64,000 nt of DNA from a bacterium (GCA_016124235.1 WGOC01000013.1:124001-188000); one strand, 5' to 3'. Positions 19,841 to 29,559 are shown, numbered from the stretch's first letter. Notes: generated from the letters alone by a model not told the origin. Program-made: numbers and translations.

Positions 19841-19870
19841 GCAAGGTGAGCCGCAGGGGCCTCACCTTGC
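19841..19870. repeat. hairpin repeat, possible diverged relative of the 15835-15901 element
   Basis: GCAAGGTGAG-CCGCAGGGGC-CTCACCTTGC; the stop codon of the adjacent PQQ-repeat gene (19862-19864) lies in one arm. Confidence 0.55.
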
Positions 19871-21211
19871 CACATCCAGACACACCAGCTGGCTCTCATT
19901 CCGCAAATACAATCGCTTGTTTGAAAGAACCGGTGCGGCCCAGCATGGATAGCCAAAATCCGGAACCTGCCAGCGTGAGACTTCCTCGATCTGTTTGGGA
20001 TTGGGCTTGAAGAGGCCCAGCATGCCGCCTTCGCCGATCACAAATAGTTTGCCCTCCGCCAGAATCGCCGAACCTCGGCCGAACACTTGAAGCTCGGTGC
20101 CGTGCGGCGGTCGTTTGTGCGCCATTTCATCCCGGCTCCACATCATTTCGCCCGTCTTGAAATTGACACAACGGAACATCGCGTCGGGTTCGTCGCGCCC
20201 GCTGAACGCATACAAATAATCGTCATTGAGAATCGGTGTATTCCAGTGCAGTTCCAGCACCGTGCTGCGCCACACCTGTTTGAATTTCATGTCCGGCGTC
20301 ATCTCCAGCAGCACCGATCCGATGTGATAATAGGCGGCTGAAATGAAAACGAAATTCCCCGAAACCACCGGGTTCATCGCGTTGACGGATTCATTGACGG
20401 TCGCGCGAAACCAGAAACTGTCGAACACCTTGCCGGTCGCCGCATCGAGTGCGACCAATCCCTGGCGCATGAGACACAATACGACGCGCTTCCCCTGGAT
20501 CGTTGCCGCCACCGGTGAGGAATAGCTGGCCTGTTTGTCCCAGGTTTTCCAAACCACCGTGCGTTCACCCGGCCAGCCGTACATCGGTTGCCCCGTCCAG
20601 TTTTCTGCACCGACACTTTCCCAAACCGTTTTGCCAGTCGTTGCATCAAATGCCACGACGCCGGAATTGGTCTGCGCGCCGACCATGGTGATCAGCAGAT
20701 TTCCATCGAGCAACGGCGTGCTGCCAACGCCGAAAAACGCCTCCGGCACGTTGAACTCTTTCGCCGTATCGCGCCGCCAAACGACACTCCCATCGGCGAG
20801 GTTCAAACAGGAAAGCAGACCTTCGGCGCCGAAAGTGTAACACCGATCGGACGTCAGCAGCGGCGTAGAACGCGGACCGTTGTTGTAGCCGTACGGGTCG
20901 ACGTAGCTTGAGGGATTACTCTGACGCCAAAGAGTCTTGCCCGTTGCTGGATCCAAGGCTTCGGTGATCTCCTCGTTTTTGATTCGGTGGTAGATTACCA
21001 ACTTGCCCTCGCGGATCGATGGCGCACCGTAACCGGGCCCAATTTCCTTCCGCCAGATGATCGGCAGTCCACTTGCGGGAATGGAATCGACAAGCCCGGT
21101 TTCGGTCGACGTGCTGTTGCTCTGCGGTCCGAGAAAATGTGGCCAGTCCGAGGCAAGAGCCGAACTGGCGGTTGCCGCGAGAAGAAACAACGTGGCCCGC
21201 AGAGTATTCAT
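19862..21211 (-). CDS. PQQ-like beta-propeller repeat secreted protein
   Basis: Signal peptide after MNTLRATLFLLAATASSALASDWPHFLGPQ; repeats ALDPATGKTLWRQ, AFDATTGKTVWES, ALDAATGKVFDSF. Confidence 0.88.
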   Translation of the reverse strand: MNTLRATLFLLAATASSALASDWPHFLGPQSNSTSTETGLVDSIPASGLPIIWRKEIGPGYGAPSIREGKLVIYHRIKNEEITEALDPATGKTLWRQSNPSSYVDPYGYNNGPRSTPLLTSDRCYTFGAEGLLSCLNLADGSVVWRRDTAKEFNVPEAFFGVGSTPLLDGNLLITMVGAQTNSGVVAFDATTGKTVWESVGAENWTGQPMYGWPGERTVVWKTWDKQASYSSPVAATIQGKRVVLCLMRQGLVALDAATGKVFDSFWFRATVNESVNAMNPVVSGNFVFISAAYYHIGSVLLEMTPDMKFKQVWRSTVLELHWNTPILNDDYLYAFSGRDEPDAMFRCVNFKTGEMMWSRDEMAHKRPPHGTELQVFGRGSAILAEGKLFVIGEGGMLGLFKPNPKQIEEVSRWQVPDFGYPCWAAPVLSNKRLYLRNESQLVCLDVAR

Positions 21212-21277
21212 AGCGTTAAGCGGAAGCACTCGGCGGGCAATTCGCCGACGGACCATGGCTTCCCACTGTCCGTCACA

Positions 21278-22366
21278 TCACGGATGGCTGTCAGTGAAGC
21301 CGGGGCCAACCCCGCGCACCAACGTCTGAATGCGGCAGAGATAGGAATGCGATGTCAGATAAAGCACGGTGCCGTTATTGCCCCAAGCGCAGTTGGCGAT
21401 GAGTTCGCCCGTCTTGATTGTTCCGAGATGTTTACCTTCCGGGCTGATCACCAGCACGCCGCCGGGGCCGGTGGTCCAGACGTTTCCGCTTTTGTCGACT
21501 TTGAGTCCGTCCGGTGAACCCTGCGCTCCAGCTTTGGCCAGCGGCGCGGCATCAAAGAAGATCCTTCGAGTGTTGATGTCCAACGTGCCGTCGGCTTTGA
21601 CGTTGTACGCCATTACCACGGGTTTGTCGGGGTCGGAAACGGCAATGTAGAGGGTCTTTTCGTCCGGCGAAAAGGCAATGCCGTTCGGGTAGGTCAGCTC
21701 ACTTTCCAACAGCGTGACATTGCCTTTCTTGTCGACCCGGTAAACGCCGTTGAACGGAATTTCCTTTTGCGGTGAGGCGTTGCCACCCTTCAAGCCATAA
21801 GGCGGGTCGGTGAAATACAGGTCGCCATTGGAACGATAAACCAGATCATTCGGGCTGTTGAACCGGTTCCATTTGTAATATTGGGCGATCGTTTCAAACG
21901 AGCCGTCGGGATTGAGCCGGGCGATCCGGCGATCACCATGTTGGGCCAGCACGAGGCGGCCCTGACTATCAATCGTCAGGCCATTGGAGCCTTCGCCCGG
22001 GGTGGGGCCCGTGTTACCGCTCGGTTTCAAATAAGTGTAAAGATCGTGCGTTTGATCCCATTCGTAGATGGTGTTTTCCGGCACGTCAGAAAACAGGATC
22101 GAGTGGCGCCGCCACGCCCAAACCGGCCCCTCCGACCAGGTGAATCCTTTGGCAAGCAGCTCAATCTTCGTGCCTGGGGCGATCAATTTGTCGAGCGCTC
22201 CGTCCAGCCGTTCCACTTCGCCGATGGTCGGGAAAGTGCGGTCCACATACGCCCCGTCCGGAGTCTTCGGCAGGTTCCAGATTTTGTCGGCGGCGGTCCC
22301 GGAAACTCCCGAAACCAGGAGGGAAAGGAGTGTCAACGAAGATACACAGGCAAAGGTTTGCTTCAT
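21278..22366 (-). CDS. SMP-30/gluconolactonase/LRE-family protein
   Basis: FTWSEGPVWAWRRHSILFSDVPENTIYEW, NGLTIDSQGRLVLAQHGDRRIARL, NSPNDLVYRSNGDLYFTDPPYGL. Confidence 0.9.
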   Translation of the reverse strand: MKQTFACVSSLTLLSLLVSGVSGTAADKIWNLPKTPDGAYVDRTFPTIGEVERLDGALDKLIAPGTKIELLAKGFTWSEGPVWAWRRHSILFSDVPENTIYEWDQTHDLYTYLKPSGNTGPTPGEGSNGLTIDSQGRLVLAQHGDRRIARLNPDGSFETIAQYYKWNRFNSPNDLVYRSNGDLYFTDPPYGLKGGNASPQKEIPFNGVYRVDKKGNVTLLESELTYPNGIAFSPDEKTLYIAVSDPDKPVVMAYNVKADGTLDINTRRIFFDAAPLAKAGAQGSPDGLKVDKSGNVWTTGPGGVLVISPEGKHLGTIKTGELIANCAWGNNGTVLYLTSHSYLCRIQTLVRGVGPGFTDSHP

Positions 22367-22608
22367 AGGGATCGTGGATTTTTGGAGAGAATTAACGCAA
22401 CTGGTTGATGGTTCAAGCCAAAGGTTGCCTCAATCCAGCACCGACCACGACCATCAACGCAATCGCAAACCGTCGATTTGTGTTTCCTGCCGTGCGGGTT
22501 CGACCCATCGCCGATTCATCCCGACCGTTCCAATCCGCGATGTTGATCTGGCGACAAATCTGGCGTTACGTTTGGGTCATTCGATTTTCCAAGAACCATC
22601 TGACTGTT

Positions 22609-23622
22609 ATGCGCAAAACCATTTCAACGTTCCCTTTTCAATCCGCCTCGCGAGCTGGATCGCGCAGGATCAGCGTCGCCTTTTCACTGCTATTGGCCGG
22701 CGTATTCTCAGCATCGGCCGCCGACACGGATCCTTTCACGCTGCACAAATTGCCCCCAATCGGCGGCCGTTGGGACCTGCAGGTCCACGACGGCAACCAG
22801 ACGTATCCTTCCTGGCTCGAAGTCAAGCAGTCGGGATTTCGCACACTCGTCGGCACCTACGTCGGCCAATTCGGCAGTGCGCGACCGATCGCGGAAATCC
22901 ACTACAATCCGAAGAACGACTCATTTCATTTCACAATCCCGCCGCAATGGGAACACCGGACATCGGAAATCACGTTTCACGGCAAGATCAACCGCGGCAA
23001 CATCGAAGGCGACACCACCAATGACGCGGGCAAAACCATTCATTGGGACGGTCATCGCGCGCCGTCACTCGACCGCGATAAAGTGCCCAACTGGGGACAG
23101 CCGGTTGAACTCTTCGACGGAACCGACCTGACCGGCTGGAAAGCACGAAATCCGGATGCCAGAAACGGCTGGCAAATCCGTGATGGTGTTTTGGTGAACG
23201 CCGAACCTGGCAACGACATCGTGACCGAAAAGACCTTCAACGACTTCAAACTGCACGCTGAATTTCGTTATCCGAAAGGGAGCAACAGCGGCATTTATCT
23301 GCGTGGCCGCTACGAAGTGCAAATCGAAGACGATTACGGTTTGGAACCCGAAAGCCATCACATCGGCGGAGTTTACGGGTTTCTCACGCCGCGCGTGAAT
23401 GCGGCCAAACCGGCCGGCGAATGGCAGACCATGGATATCACGCTCGTGGGACGCGTCGTCACGGTCGTCCTGAACGGCGAACCCATCATTGAACGCCAGG
23501 CGATTCCGGGAATTACCGGCGGCGCCCTGGACAGTGATGAAGAGAAGCCCGGTCCGATCCTCGTGCAAGGCGATCACGGTCAGGTGGAATTTCGCAAGCT
23601 GACGCTAACGCCGGAGGAGTAA
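22609..23622 (+). CDS. DUF1080 (3-keto-disaccharide hydrolase-like) secreted protein
   Basis: ELFDGTDLTGWKARN, FKLHAEFRYPKGSNSGIYLRGRYEVQIEDDYG; start MRKTIST at 22609 preferred. Confidence 0.87.
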   Translation: MRKTISTFPFQSASRAGSRRISVAFSLLLAGVFSASAADTDPFTLHKLPPIGGRWDLQVHDGNQTYPSWLEVKQSGFRTLVGTYVGQFGSARPIAEIHYNPKNDSFHFTIPPQWEHRTSEITFHGKINRGNIEGDTTNDAGKTIHWDGHRAPSLDRDKVPNWGQPVELFDGTDLTGWKARNPDARNGWQIRDGVLVNAEPGNDIVTEKTFNDFKLHAEFRYPKGSNSGIYLRGRYEVQIEDDYGLEPESHHIGGVYGFLTPRVNAAKPAGEWQTMDITLVGRVVTVVLNGEPIIERQAIPGITGGALDSDEEKPGPILVQGDHGQVEFRKLTLTPEE

Positions 23623-23751
23623 CGGCAGGGCATTTGCGGATATCAAACTTAGCCGACCGGTCGCGCTTTGCGCTCATCGAATCGCCGCCGAAAAAGGTAG
23701 AGCAACCAGCCATGAGTCAGTAGCGCTCGAGCTGGACAGTTCCAATCCGTA

Positions 23752-24156
23752 TTAATCGTCTATGTGCGACGCGATGACAGCGTCGTTCTTGAAGTGCACC
23801 GTCAGGCCGCCATCAGGCCAGTTCGCAAAACCGAATACGAATTGGAAGTCTTCATCCGTTTCCTTTGGATCAATTCCGATGATATCCAAAGACGCCTTAT
23901 CAACAGTTTGATCGCAGCTGACGATTTCGTCTTTAGCGGCAGCCAACGCGATAGCTACCAAGCTCTGGAGATTTTCTAAAACACGAGCAAAACTTGGCAA
24001 GAATGCGACATCAAAGCGCCGACCATAAACCATCAAAGTAAAGGCTCGATCTTCACCTTTACATTCACATATCCAAGCCACGTTTTCATCCCAAATGAAT
24101 TCACCAAAGTCGGTGAGGACGGATAGGCGGTTCTCCGGGTTCTTTTTCCAAAACAT
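23752..24156 (-). CDS. hypothetical protein, possibly DUF2004-like
   Basis: 134 aa; GFANWPDGGLTVHFKNDAV; family assignment weak. Confidence 0.45.
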   Translation of the reverse strand: MFWKKNPENRLSVLTDFGEFIWDENVAWICECKGEDRAFTLMVYGRRFDVAFLPSFARVLENLQSLVAIALAAAKDEIVSCDQTVDKASLDIIGIDPKETDEDFQFVFGFANWPDGGLTVHFKNDAVIASHIDD

Positions 24157-24215
24157 ATTCTCGTGGTGTTTGCGTTAAGCTGAAAACTCTTGAAACGGCC
24201 AAATCGGGCTATCGA

Positions 24216-25667
24216 TCAGTCCGACCACTTCTTACGCGTTCCCTTGACGGCCTTGCCACCCTGAACTGGTTTGGGGTGCATCTTTTCCAGAAGACCCCGC
24301 ATGCGCTTCACAGTGGCGGCATACTGCGGATCGTCCGCCAGATTATTGAGTTCCTCTGGATCGGCATCCTGGTTGTAAAGTTCTTCGCCCTGCTCGCCGT
24401 TGACCCATCGCGTGTACCGCCAGTGATCCGTTCGCACACTGTGGCCGGGGCCGGGTCCACGTTGGACCTGCGTAAATGCGGGATGATCCCATTCGGCCGC
24501 CGGGTTTTCGAGGAGCGGACGCAGACTGAAGCCCTCAAGATTCTTTGGAGGCGTCAATCCCGCCAAATCCGAAAGCGTGGGATACAGATCGACGAGTTCT
24601 GCCAAACGGGCTGTCGCTCGCCCGGCGTTTTTCGATCCCGGAGCCGCGACGATCATCGGCACGCGGGCCGCCTCTTCAAAGCAGCTTTGCTTGAACCACA
24701 AACCATGTTCGCCGAGGTGATATCCGTGGTCGCTCCAGAACACGATGATCGTGTTATCGCGCAGCCCGAGCCGTTCGACCGCGTCGAGTATCTTTCCGAT
24801 CTGCGCGTCCACAAATGAAATGGCGGCGTAGTAGGCGCGTTTACTTTCCCGGGCTTGATCCTTCGTCACTCCGAAGTATGGCCAGGGCCGCGTCGAAGCC
24901 AGCGCCAGCCTCGGATAGCGATTGGTTGTATCGGCCGCGAGTTCCGGCAGCTCGATCTGGTCCATCGGATACATGTCAAAATACTTCTTCGGCGTCACCC
25001 ACGGGCAGTGCGGTTTGTAAAATCCGGCCGCGATGAAGAACGGCTCGTCCTTGTGTTGCTCAAGCAGTTGGATCGCCCGCGCAGCCACCTTGCCGTCGGT
25101 GTGTTGGTCATCCGTTCCCGTCGCATCGGCCAGAAACGCCATTGCCGATCCAAGCCCGCGCTTCGGCGTGTAATTCATGATGTCCGGCTCGAGCGCGGTC
25201 TTGTCGCGCCCAGCGGGATTATAGCGCTCGGTCCAGGACTCGCGGTCATCGAGACCGTTGGTGCCGATGTCACCGGGATTGCCGTAGTGATACATCTTCC
25301 CAACGCGGGCGACGTAATAGCCATTGTTTTTGAAGAGCTGCGGCAGTGTTACCACGTCGGGCAGGCCCTGGCGGAAATGATATTGGAGATTGAAAACGCG
25401 CGTGGTGTCCGGCCGCAAACCGGTCAACAACGACGAACGGCTCGGACTGCAGAGCGGGAACTGGCAGTAGGCGTGTTCAAACCGCACACCCCACGAGGCG
25501 AGCCTGTCGATATTCGGCGATTTGACAAACGGATGACCGTAGCAGCCGAGATCGTTGTTCATGTCGTCCACGGCAATGAACAAGACATTCGGCCGGTTGG
25601 CGGCGCCAAAAGACGACACCACCAGGGAAAAGGTGAAACAGAGAATGGTAAGAAGAGCTTTCATCAC
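24216..25667 (-). CDS. sulfatase, iduronate-2-sulfatase-like
   Basis: NVLFIAVDDMNNDLGCYG, CSPSRSSLLTGLRPDTTRVF (C-x-P-x-R), FWSDHGYHLGEHGLW. Confidence 0.94.
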   Translation of the reverse strand: MMKALLTILCFTFSLVVSSFGAANRPNVLFIAVDDMNNDLGCYGHPFVKSPNIDRLASWGVRFEHAYCQFPLCSPSRSSLLTGLRPDTTRVFNLQYHFRQGLPDVVTLPQLFKNNGYYVARVGKMYHYGNPGDIGTNGLDDRESWTERYNPAGRDKTALEPDIMNYTPKRGLGSAMAFLADATGTDDQHTDGKVAARAIQLLEQHKDEPFFIAAGFYKPHCPWVTPKKYFDMYPMDQIELPELAADTTNRYPRLALASTRPWPYFGVTKDQARESKRAYYAAISFVDAQIGKILDAVERLGLRDNTIIVFWSDHGYHLGEHGLWFKQSCFEEAARVPMIVAAPGSKNAGRATARLAELVDLYPTLSDLAGLTPPKNLEGFSLRPLLENPAAEWDHPAFTQVQRGPGPGHSVRTDHWRYTRWVNGEQGEELYNQDADPEELNNLADDPQYAATVKRMRGLLEKMHPKPVQGGKAVKGTRKKWSD

Positions 25668-25737
25668 GGGTATGCAAATGGGCTACCACGTCGACGAGCT
25701 TGATGAAAGCTACTTTGCTTGTTGCACCGCTACCAAC

Positions 25738-26898
25738 TTACAAGCGGATGTAGAGCTTACGGCGATGCAGGAACCAGCAAATCAACACGGCCAGCAAAGT
25801 GCCAACCACCGAAATCATCACGGCACCCAACCCGCTGGCGATGCCATTAAAGAAGTGTTCCACCGGACCGCCCATCACACGGGTGGCGACCTTGTCGAGA
25901 TCCACCAGATTGCCGATGAGGTAAATAGTGATCGGATTGAGACCGACCCACACAAACGGTTGCGCCCAGATCTTCCAACCTTTGACGTCGATCACCCAAT
26001 AAAAAATCCCGAGCAGAATTGCACTGCCGCCGCCCACGAGCAGCACGTAGGAACTCGTCCAGATCTTTTTGATGATTGGAAATTGCAGGCCCCACAGGCA
26101 GCCCAGGAGCACCAAAGCCACACCGCCACCGAGCAGAATCTGAGTCTTTTTCTTGGGCGACCAGCGACCGTCGCGCAAAAGCAATCCCGCGAACACGCCC
26201 AGCAAACAACTGCCAATCGCCGGCAACGTGGAAAGCAAACCTTCCGGATCGTGATCGCCGTCCCATTTGAAGAACGGCAGATAGTTCGCATCAATCCAGT
26301 TGGTCAGGTTTTTCCCTTCGTCAAAACTGACATGTTCCATGCCGGGCACGGGAATGAACGTCAGCATCGCCCAATACCCGACCAGCAACGCGATCAAAGT
26401 AATCAACAAGCCCCGTGGCTTGAGGTAAACGAAGAACAATCCCGCAAACAAATAACACAAACCGATCCGTTGCAGCACGCCCAGCAACCGAATGCCATCA
26501 ATGCCCTTGGACCAGCCGCCGTAATACAACACGCCGATGAACCACAGCAGAATTCCCCGGCGGATGATTCGTTTGGTCGCTGCCGCCTTGCCTTCGCGCG
26601 CGATGATCTTGGTCAACGAAAACACCAGCGACACGCCCACGATGAACACGAACAGCGGGAAGATCATGTCGTAGAAATGGAAGCCTTTCCATGGCACGTG
26701 ATCGAGCTGAGTCGCGGCAAAATGAATAATGCCCGAATCGGACTGCACCATCTTGTCGAGCGCCTGGCCAATGGCGTCGCCGCCCATGATCCAGAACATG
26801 TCGAAGCCGCGCAGGGCATCAAGGGACATCAATCGCTGGGACACAGCCGCCGGCTTGGCGGCTCCGGACGAAGACTCGGGGTTCATCGGCGGAAACAA
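25738..26898 (-). CDS. DUF5009/heparan-alpha-glucosaminide N-acetyltransferase-like membrane protein
   Basis: RLMSLDALRGFDMFWIMGGDAIG, WKGFHFYDMIFPLFVFIVGVSLVFS, multi-TM. Confidence 0.88.
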   Translation of the reverse strand: MFPPMNPESSSGAAKPAAVSQRLMSLDALRGFDMFWIMGGDAIGQALDKMVQSDSGIIHFAATQLDHVPWKGFHFYDMIFPLFVFIVGVSLVFSLTKIIAREGKAAATKRIIRRGILLWFIGVLYYGGWSKGIDGIRLLGVLQRIGLCYLFAGLFFVYLKPRGLLITLIALLVGYWAMLTFIPVPGMEHVSFDEGKNLTNWIDANYLPFFKWDGDHDPEGLLSTLPAIGSCLLGVFAGLLLRDGRWSPKKKTQILLGGGVALVLLGCLWGLQFPIIKKIWTSSYVLLVGGGSAILLGIFYWVIDVKGWKIWAQPFVWVGLNPITIYLIGNLVDLDKVATRVMGGPVEHFFNGIASGLGAVMISVVGTLLAVLICWFLHRRKLYIRL

Positions 26899-26926
26899 CT
26901 ACCAGCCGCGTTGCCGAAAGGCGAGC
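26780..26926. repeat. direct repeat copy A: 5' end and leader of the DUF5009-like gene
   Basis: Aligns with 27345-27491; the leader segment CCAGCCGCGTTGCCGAAAGGCGAGC (25 nt) is identical in both. Confidence 0.8.
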
Positions 26927-26953
26927 ACGAAGCCATGCTCTCCCAAAGCCCAC

Positions 26954-27325
26954 CTACCGGGAATCGATGACGGAACCCCAATTCATCAATGCGTTCTGCC
27001 TCGCTCTCCAATATTGGAGGCGGCGGTTTAACAAAAACTCGATCTGCTCCAAGTCCTTTAGTTGCTCTTGAAGGCCGTATTCCTTGTTCGCAATCGCTTC
27101 CGAACTTCCAATCATCTGTTCGGCTGACTTCGGCGAAATCCCTCTGATGCCCGTTTCAGCGCGTGCCACGTCTGCTTTCACATCAGAAGTCTGCTGCTGA
27201 ATACGTTTGATGTCTTGTTCTTTCAACTCAATCGCCTGTTGCAGGCTCAATTGTCCGCCCGTTTTTTCCGCCCGAGTGGCACAGCCCGTTCCCCAAAAAA
27301 CGATCATGGCAAGTGCCGCAGTCAT
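26954..27325 (-). CDS. small coiled-coil lipoprotein
   Basis: MTAALAMIVFWGTGCATRAEKTGGQLSLQQAIELKEQDIKRIQQQ; lipobox-like GTGC. Frame remains open upstream into the repeat (ORF to 27463). Confidence 0.5.
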   Translation of the reverse strand: MTAALAMIVFWGTGCATRAEKTGGQLSLQQAIELKEQDIKRIQQQTSDVKADVARAETGIRGISPKSAEQMIGSSEAIANKEYGLQEQLKDLEQIEFLLNRRLQYWRARQNALMNWGSVIDSR

Positions 27326-27344
27326 AACGAAAAACCTTTGAGTT

Positions 27345-27491
27345 CCGATCGTGATTGAAAACTTGTCGAAGCCGCGTGGGTCGTCAACGGACATCAACCG
27401 TTGCAAAACAGCCGCCAGTCCCGCGGCCACGAACGAAGACTCGGGGTTCATCAGCGAAAACAATTACCAGCCGCGTTGCCGAAAGGCGAGC
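27345..27491. repeat. direct repeat copy B of the DUF5009-like gene 5' region
   Basis: Encodes MFSLMNPESSFVAAGLAAVLQRLMSVDDPRGFDKFSI versus MFPPMNPESSSGAAKPAAVSQRLMSLDALRGFDMFWI. Confidence 0.8.
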
Positions 27492-27541
27492 GATTATAGA
27501 GCAGCACGCAGCCACCTTGTTTCTCGCATTATCGCAAAAAC

Positions 27542-28015
27542 TTGGCAGCTTTAAGTCGGACGATGCAACGCGAACCCCATTCCGAAAACCGCGGCGCCTC
27601 GGTTAAAATTCGGCGATTCGACCCAATGGTAGTGGTATTCATATTCGCCGTGGTCGTCCTTGTGGCGCGAGTCACACTTCCCAAACCCGGAAGCCGAATG
27701 TCCTCGAAGTTGAGCGCGGCCATCGCGCAGCTTTCTGCTTTCAAAACGATGTTGGATGCCTTTCACGACGACAATGGATTTTACCCAACCGGCGCAAACG
27801 GTTTGCAGGCCCTGATTCGGCAACCGATCGGAGCAACGAACTGGCACGGACCATACGCCAACACGATTCTGAAAGACCCGTGGGATCAGGATTATGTTTA
27901 CGTGAATCCGGGTAAACACGCGGCTTCCGGTTACCCCTATGACCTTGCTTCACCTGGACCACCTGGAAACAAAAGAACAATCGCCAACTGGGATAATCCG
28001 AGACTGATCCCTTGA
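27542..28015 (+). CDS. GspG-like type II secretion pseudopilin C-terminal domain protein with atypical N-terminus
   Basis: LDAFHDDNGFYPTGANGLQALIRQP...WHGPYANTILKDPWDQDYVYVNPGKH...YDLASPGPPG. Confidence 0.7.
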   Translation: MAALSRTMQREPHSENRGASVKIRRFDPMVVVFIFAVVVLVARVTLPKPGSRMSSKLSAAIAQLSAFKTMLDAFHDDNGFYPTGANGLQALIRQPIGATNWHGPYANTILKDPWDQDYVYVNPGKHAASGYPYDLASPGPPGNKRTIANWDNPRLIP

Positions 28016-28086
28016 GTGTTCAAACCTCGCGTCTCGAGAAATTGATCCCACTTGTCTTCGCGGCAAACCACCCGTAAGGGTCCTCT

Positions 28087-29559
28087 GTGTCGAACGTCCC
28101 CATCATTGTCTGGTTTCGCAACGATCTGCGACTGGCGGATCAGCCCGCATTGCACGCCGCGCACAAGCGTGCCCGTTCAATCGTTCCGGTCTTTATCTGG
28201 TCGCCCGACGAAGAAGGCGAATGGCCACCGGGCGGCGCGTCCCAATGGTGGCTGCACCATTCCCTCGCGTCGCTCGACGAATCATTGAAACAGATCGGCT
28301 CGCGATTGATCATTCGCTCAGGCCCGGCGCTCGATGAACTGCAAAAGCTCATCAAAGAAACCGGCGCTTCGACAGTCCTCTGGAATCGCCGTTATGAACC
28401 CGGAATCATTGAACGCGATACCAAAATCAAAACGGCGCTCACGGAGTCCGGGATCGAGGTGGAGAGCTTCAACGCGACCCTGCTCCACGAGCCGTGGACA
28501 ATCCAAAACAAGTCCGGCAAACCATTCCAGGTCTTCACGCCGTTCTGGAAAACGTGCCTCGCCAAATCCGATCCGCCACCTCCCCTGCCCGCTCCAAAAT
28601 CATTGAAGGCGACGGACGCGTGGCCGAAGTCGGTTCACTTGGACGAATTGAATCTCCTGCCGAAAATCCCTTGGGACGCCGGCATGCGATCCGCGTGGAC
28701 ACCCGGTGAAGCCGGCGCGGGCCGGAGTCTCAAACAATTCATCGCGGATCATTTCGCTGATTATACCGGCGAACGAAACCGGCCGGATCGCACCGGCACT
28801 TCGCGGTTGTCGCCGCATTTGCACTTCGGCGAAATCTCGCCACGGCAGGTCTGGTATAGACTAAAGAATTTCGGCGATCCGAAGGGTAACGAAGATTCTG
28901 GCTCGGCGGCAGCCTCGCCCTGCCGTTCGTGGCGGAACTCGCAATTCCTCGCGGAGATTGGCTGGCGGGAATTTGCGTATCATTTGTTGTTTCATTTTCC
29001 CCACACAACGCGAGAACCGTTGCGGCCGGAGTTCAATCGTTTCCCGTGGCGTGAGGACGACGAGTTCCTCGATGCGTGGCAAAAAGGCGGAACCGGGTAT
29101 CCATTCGTCGACGCCGGCATGCGCGAGTTGTGGACGACCGGCTGGATGCACAACCGCGTACGCATGGTGGTGGGCTCGTTTTTGGTGAAGGATCTCCTGA
29201 TCGATTGGCGCGCAGGCGCAAGCTGGTTCTGGGACACCTTGGTGGACGCCGACCTCGCGAGTAATACGCTGGGCTGGCAATGGACGGCGGGTTGCGGCGC
29301 TGATGCCGCGCCCTATTTCCGCGTGTTCAATCCCATTGGCCAGGGGGAGAAGTTTGATCCAAACGGCGATTACGTCCGACGGTGGGTGCCAGAATTGGCC
29401 AAGCTGCCGACCGAATGGATTCACAAACCCTTTGATGCACCGGACGAAGTGTTGCGTGCAGCAGGTGTTAAATTGGGCGGAAATTACCCCGAGCCCATCG
29501 TCAATCACGCGATCGCCCGGCAAGTCGCGCTCGAAGCGTACGGCAAACTGAAATCGTGA
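28087..29559 (+). CDS. phr: deoxyribodipyrimidine photolyase/cryptochrome family
   Basis: VWFRNDLRLADQPALHAA, TGTSRLSPHLHFGEISPRQVWYRL, LGWQWTAGCGADAAPYFRVFNPIGQGEKFDPNGDYVRRWVPEL. Confidence 0.96.
   Translation: MSNVPIIVWFRNDLRLADQPALHAAHKRARSIVPVFIWSPDEEGEWPPGGASQWWLHHSLASLDESLKQIGSRLIIRSGPALDELQKLIKETGASTVLWNRRYEPGIIERDTKIKTALTESGIEVESFNATLLHEPWTIQNKSGKPFQVFTPFWKTCLAKSDPPPPLPAPKSLKATDAWPKSVHLDELNLLPKIPWDAGMRSAWTPGEAGAGRSLKQFIADHFADYTGERNRPDRTGTSRLSPHLHFGEISPRQVWYRLKNFGDPKGNEDSGSAAASPCRSWRNSQFLAEIGWREFAYHLLFHFPHTTREPLRPEFNRFPWREDDEFLDAWQKGGTGYPFVDAGMRELWTTGWMHNRVRMVVGSFLVKDLLIDWRAGASWFWDTLVDADLASNTLGWQWTAGCGADAAPYFRVFNPIGQGEKFDPNGDYVRRWVPELAKLPTEWIHKPFDAPDEVLRAAGVKLGGNYPEPIVNHAIARQVALEAYGKLKS
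28885..28924 (+). repeat. half-copy of the palindromic intergenic repeat lying in frame inside the photolyase CDS
   Basis: GGTAACGAAGATTCTGGCTCGGCGGCAGCCTCGCCCTGCC versus GGTAACCAAGATTGGGCTCGGCGGGAGCCTCGCCCTACC in the 15835-15901 element. Confidence 0.75.

Noticed and set aside
25555-26970. 471 aa plus-strand ORF
   Set aside because: Antisense to the DUF5009-like membrane protein, low-complexity Q/H/R-rich composition, no start context.
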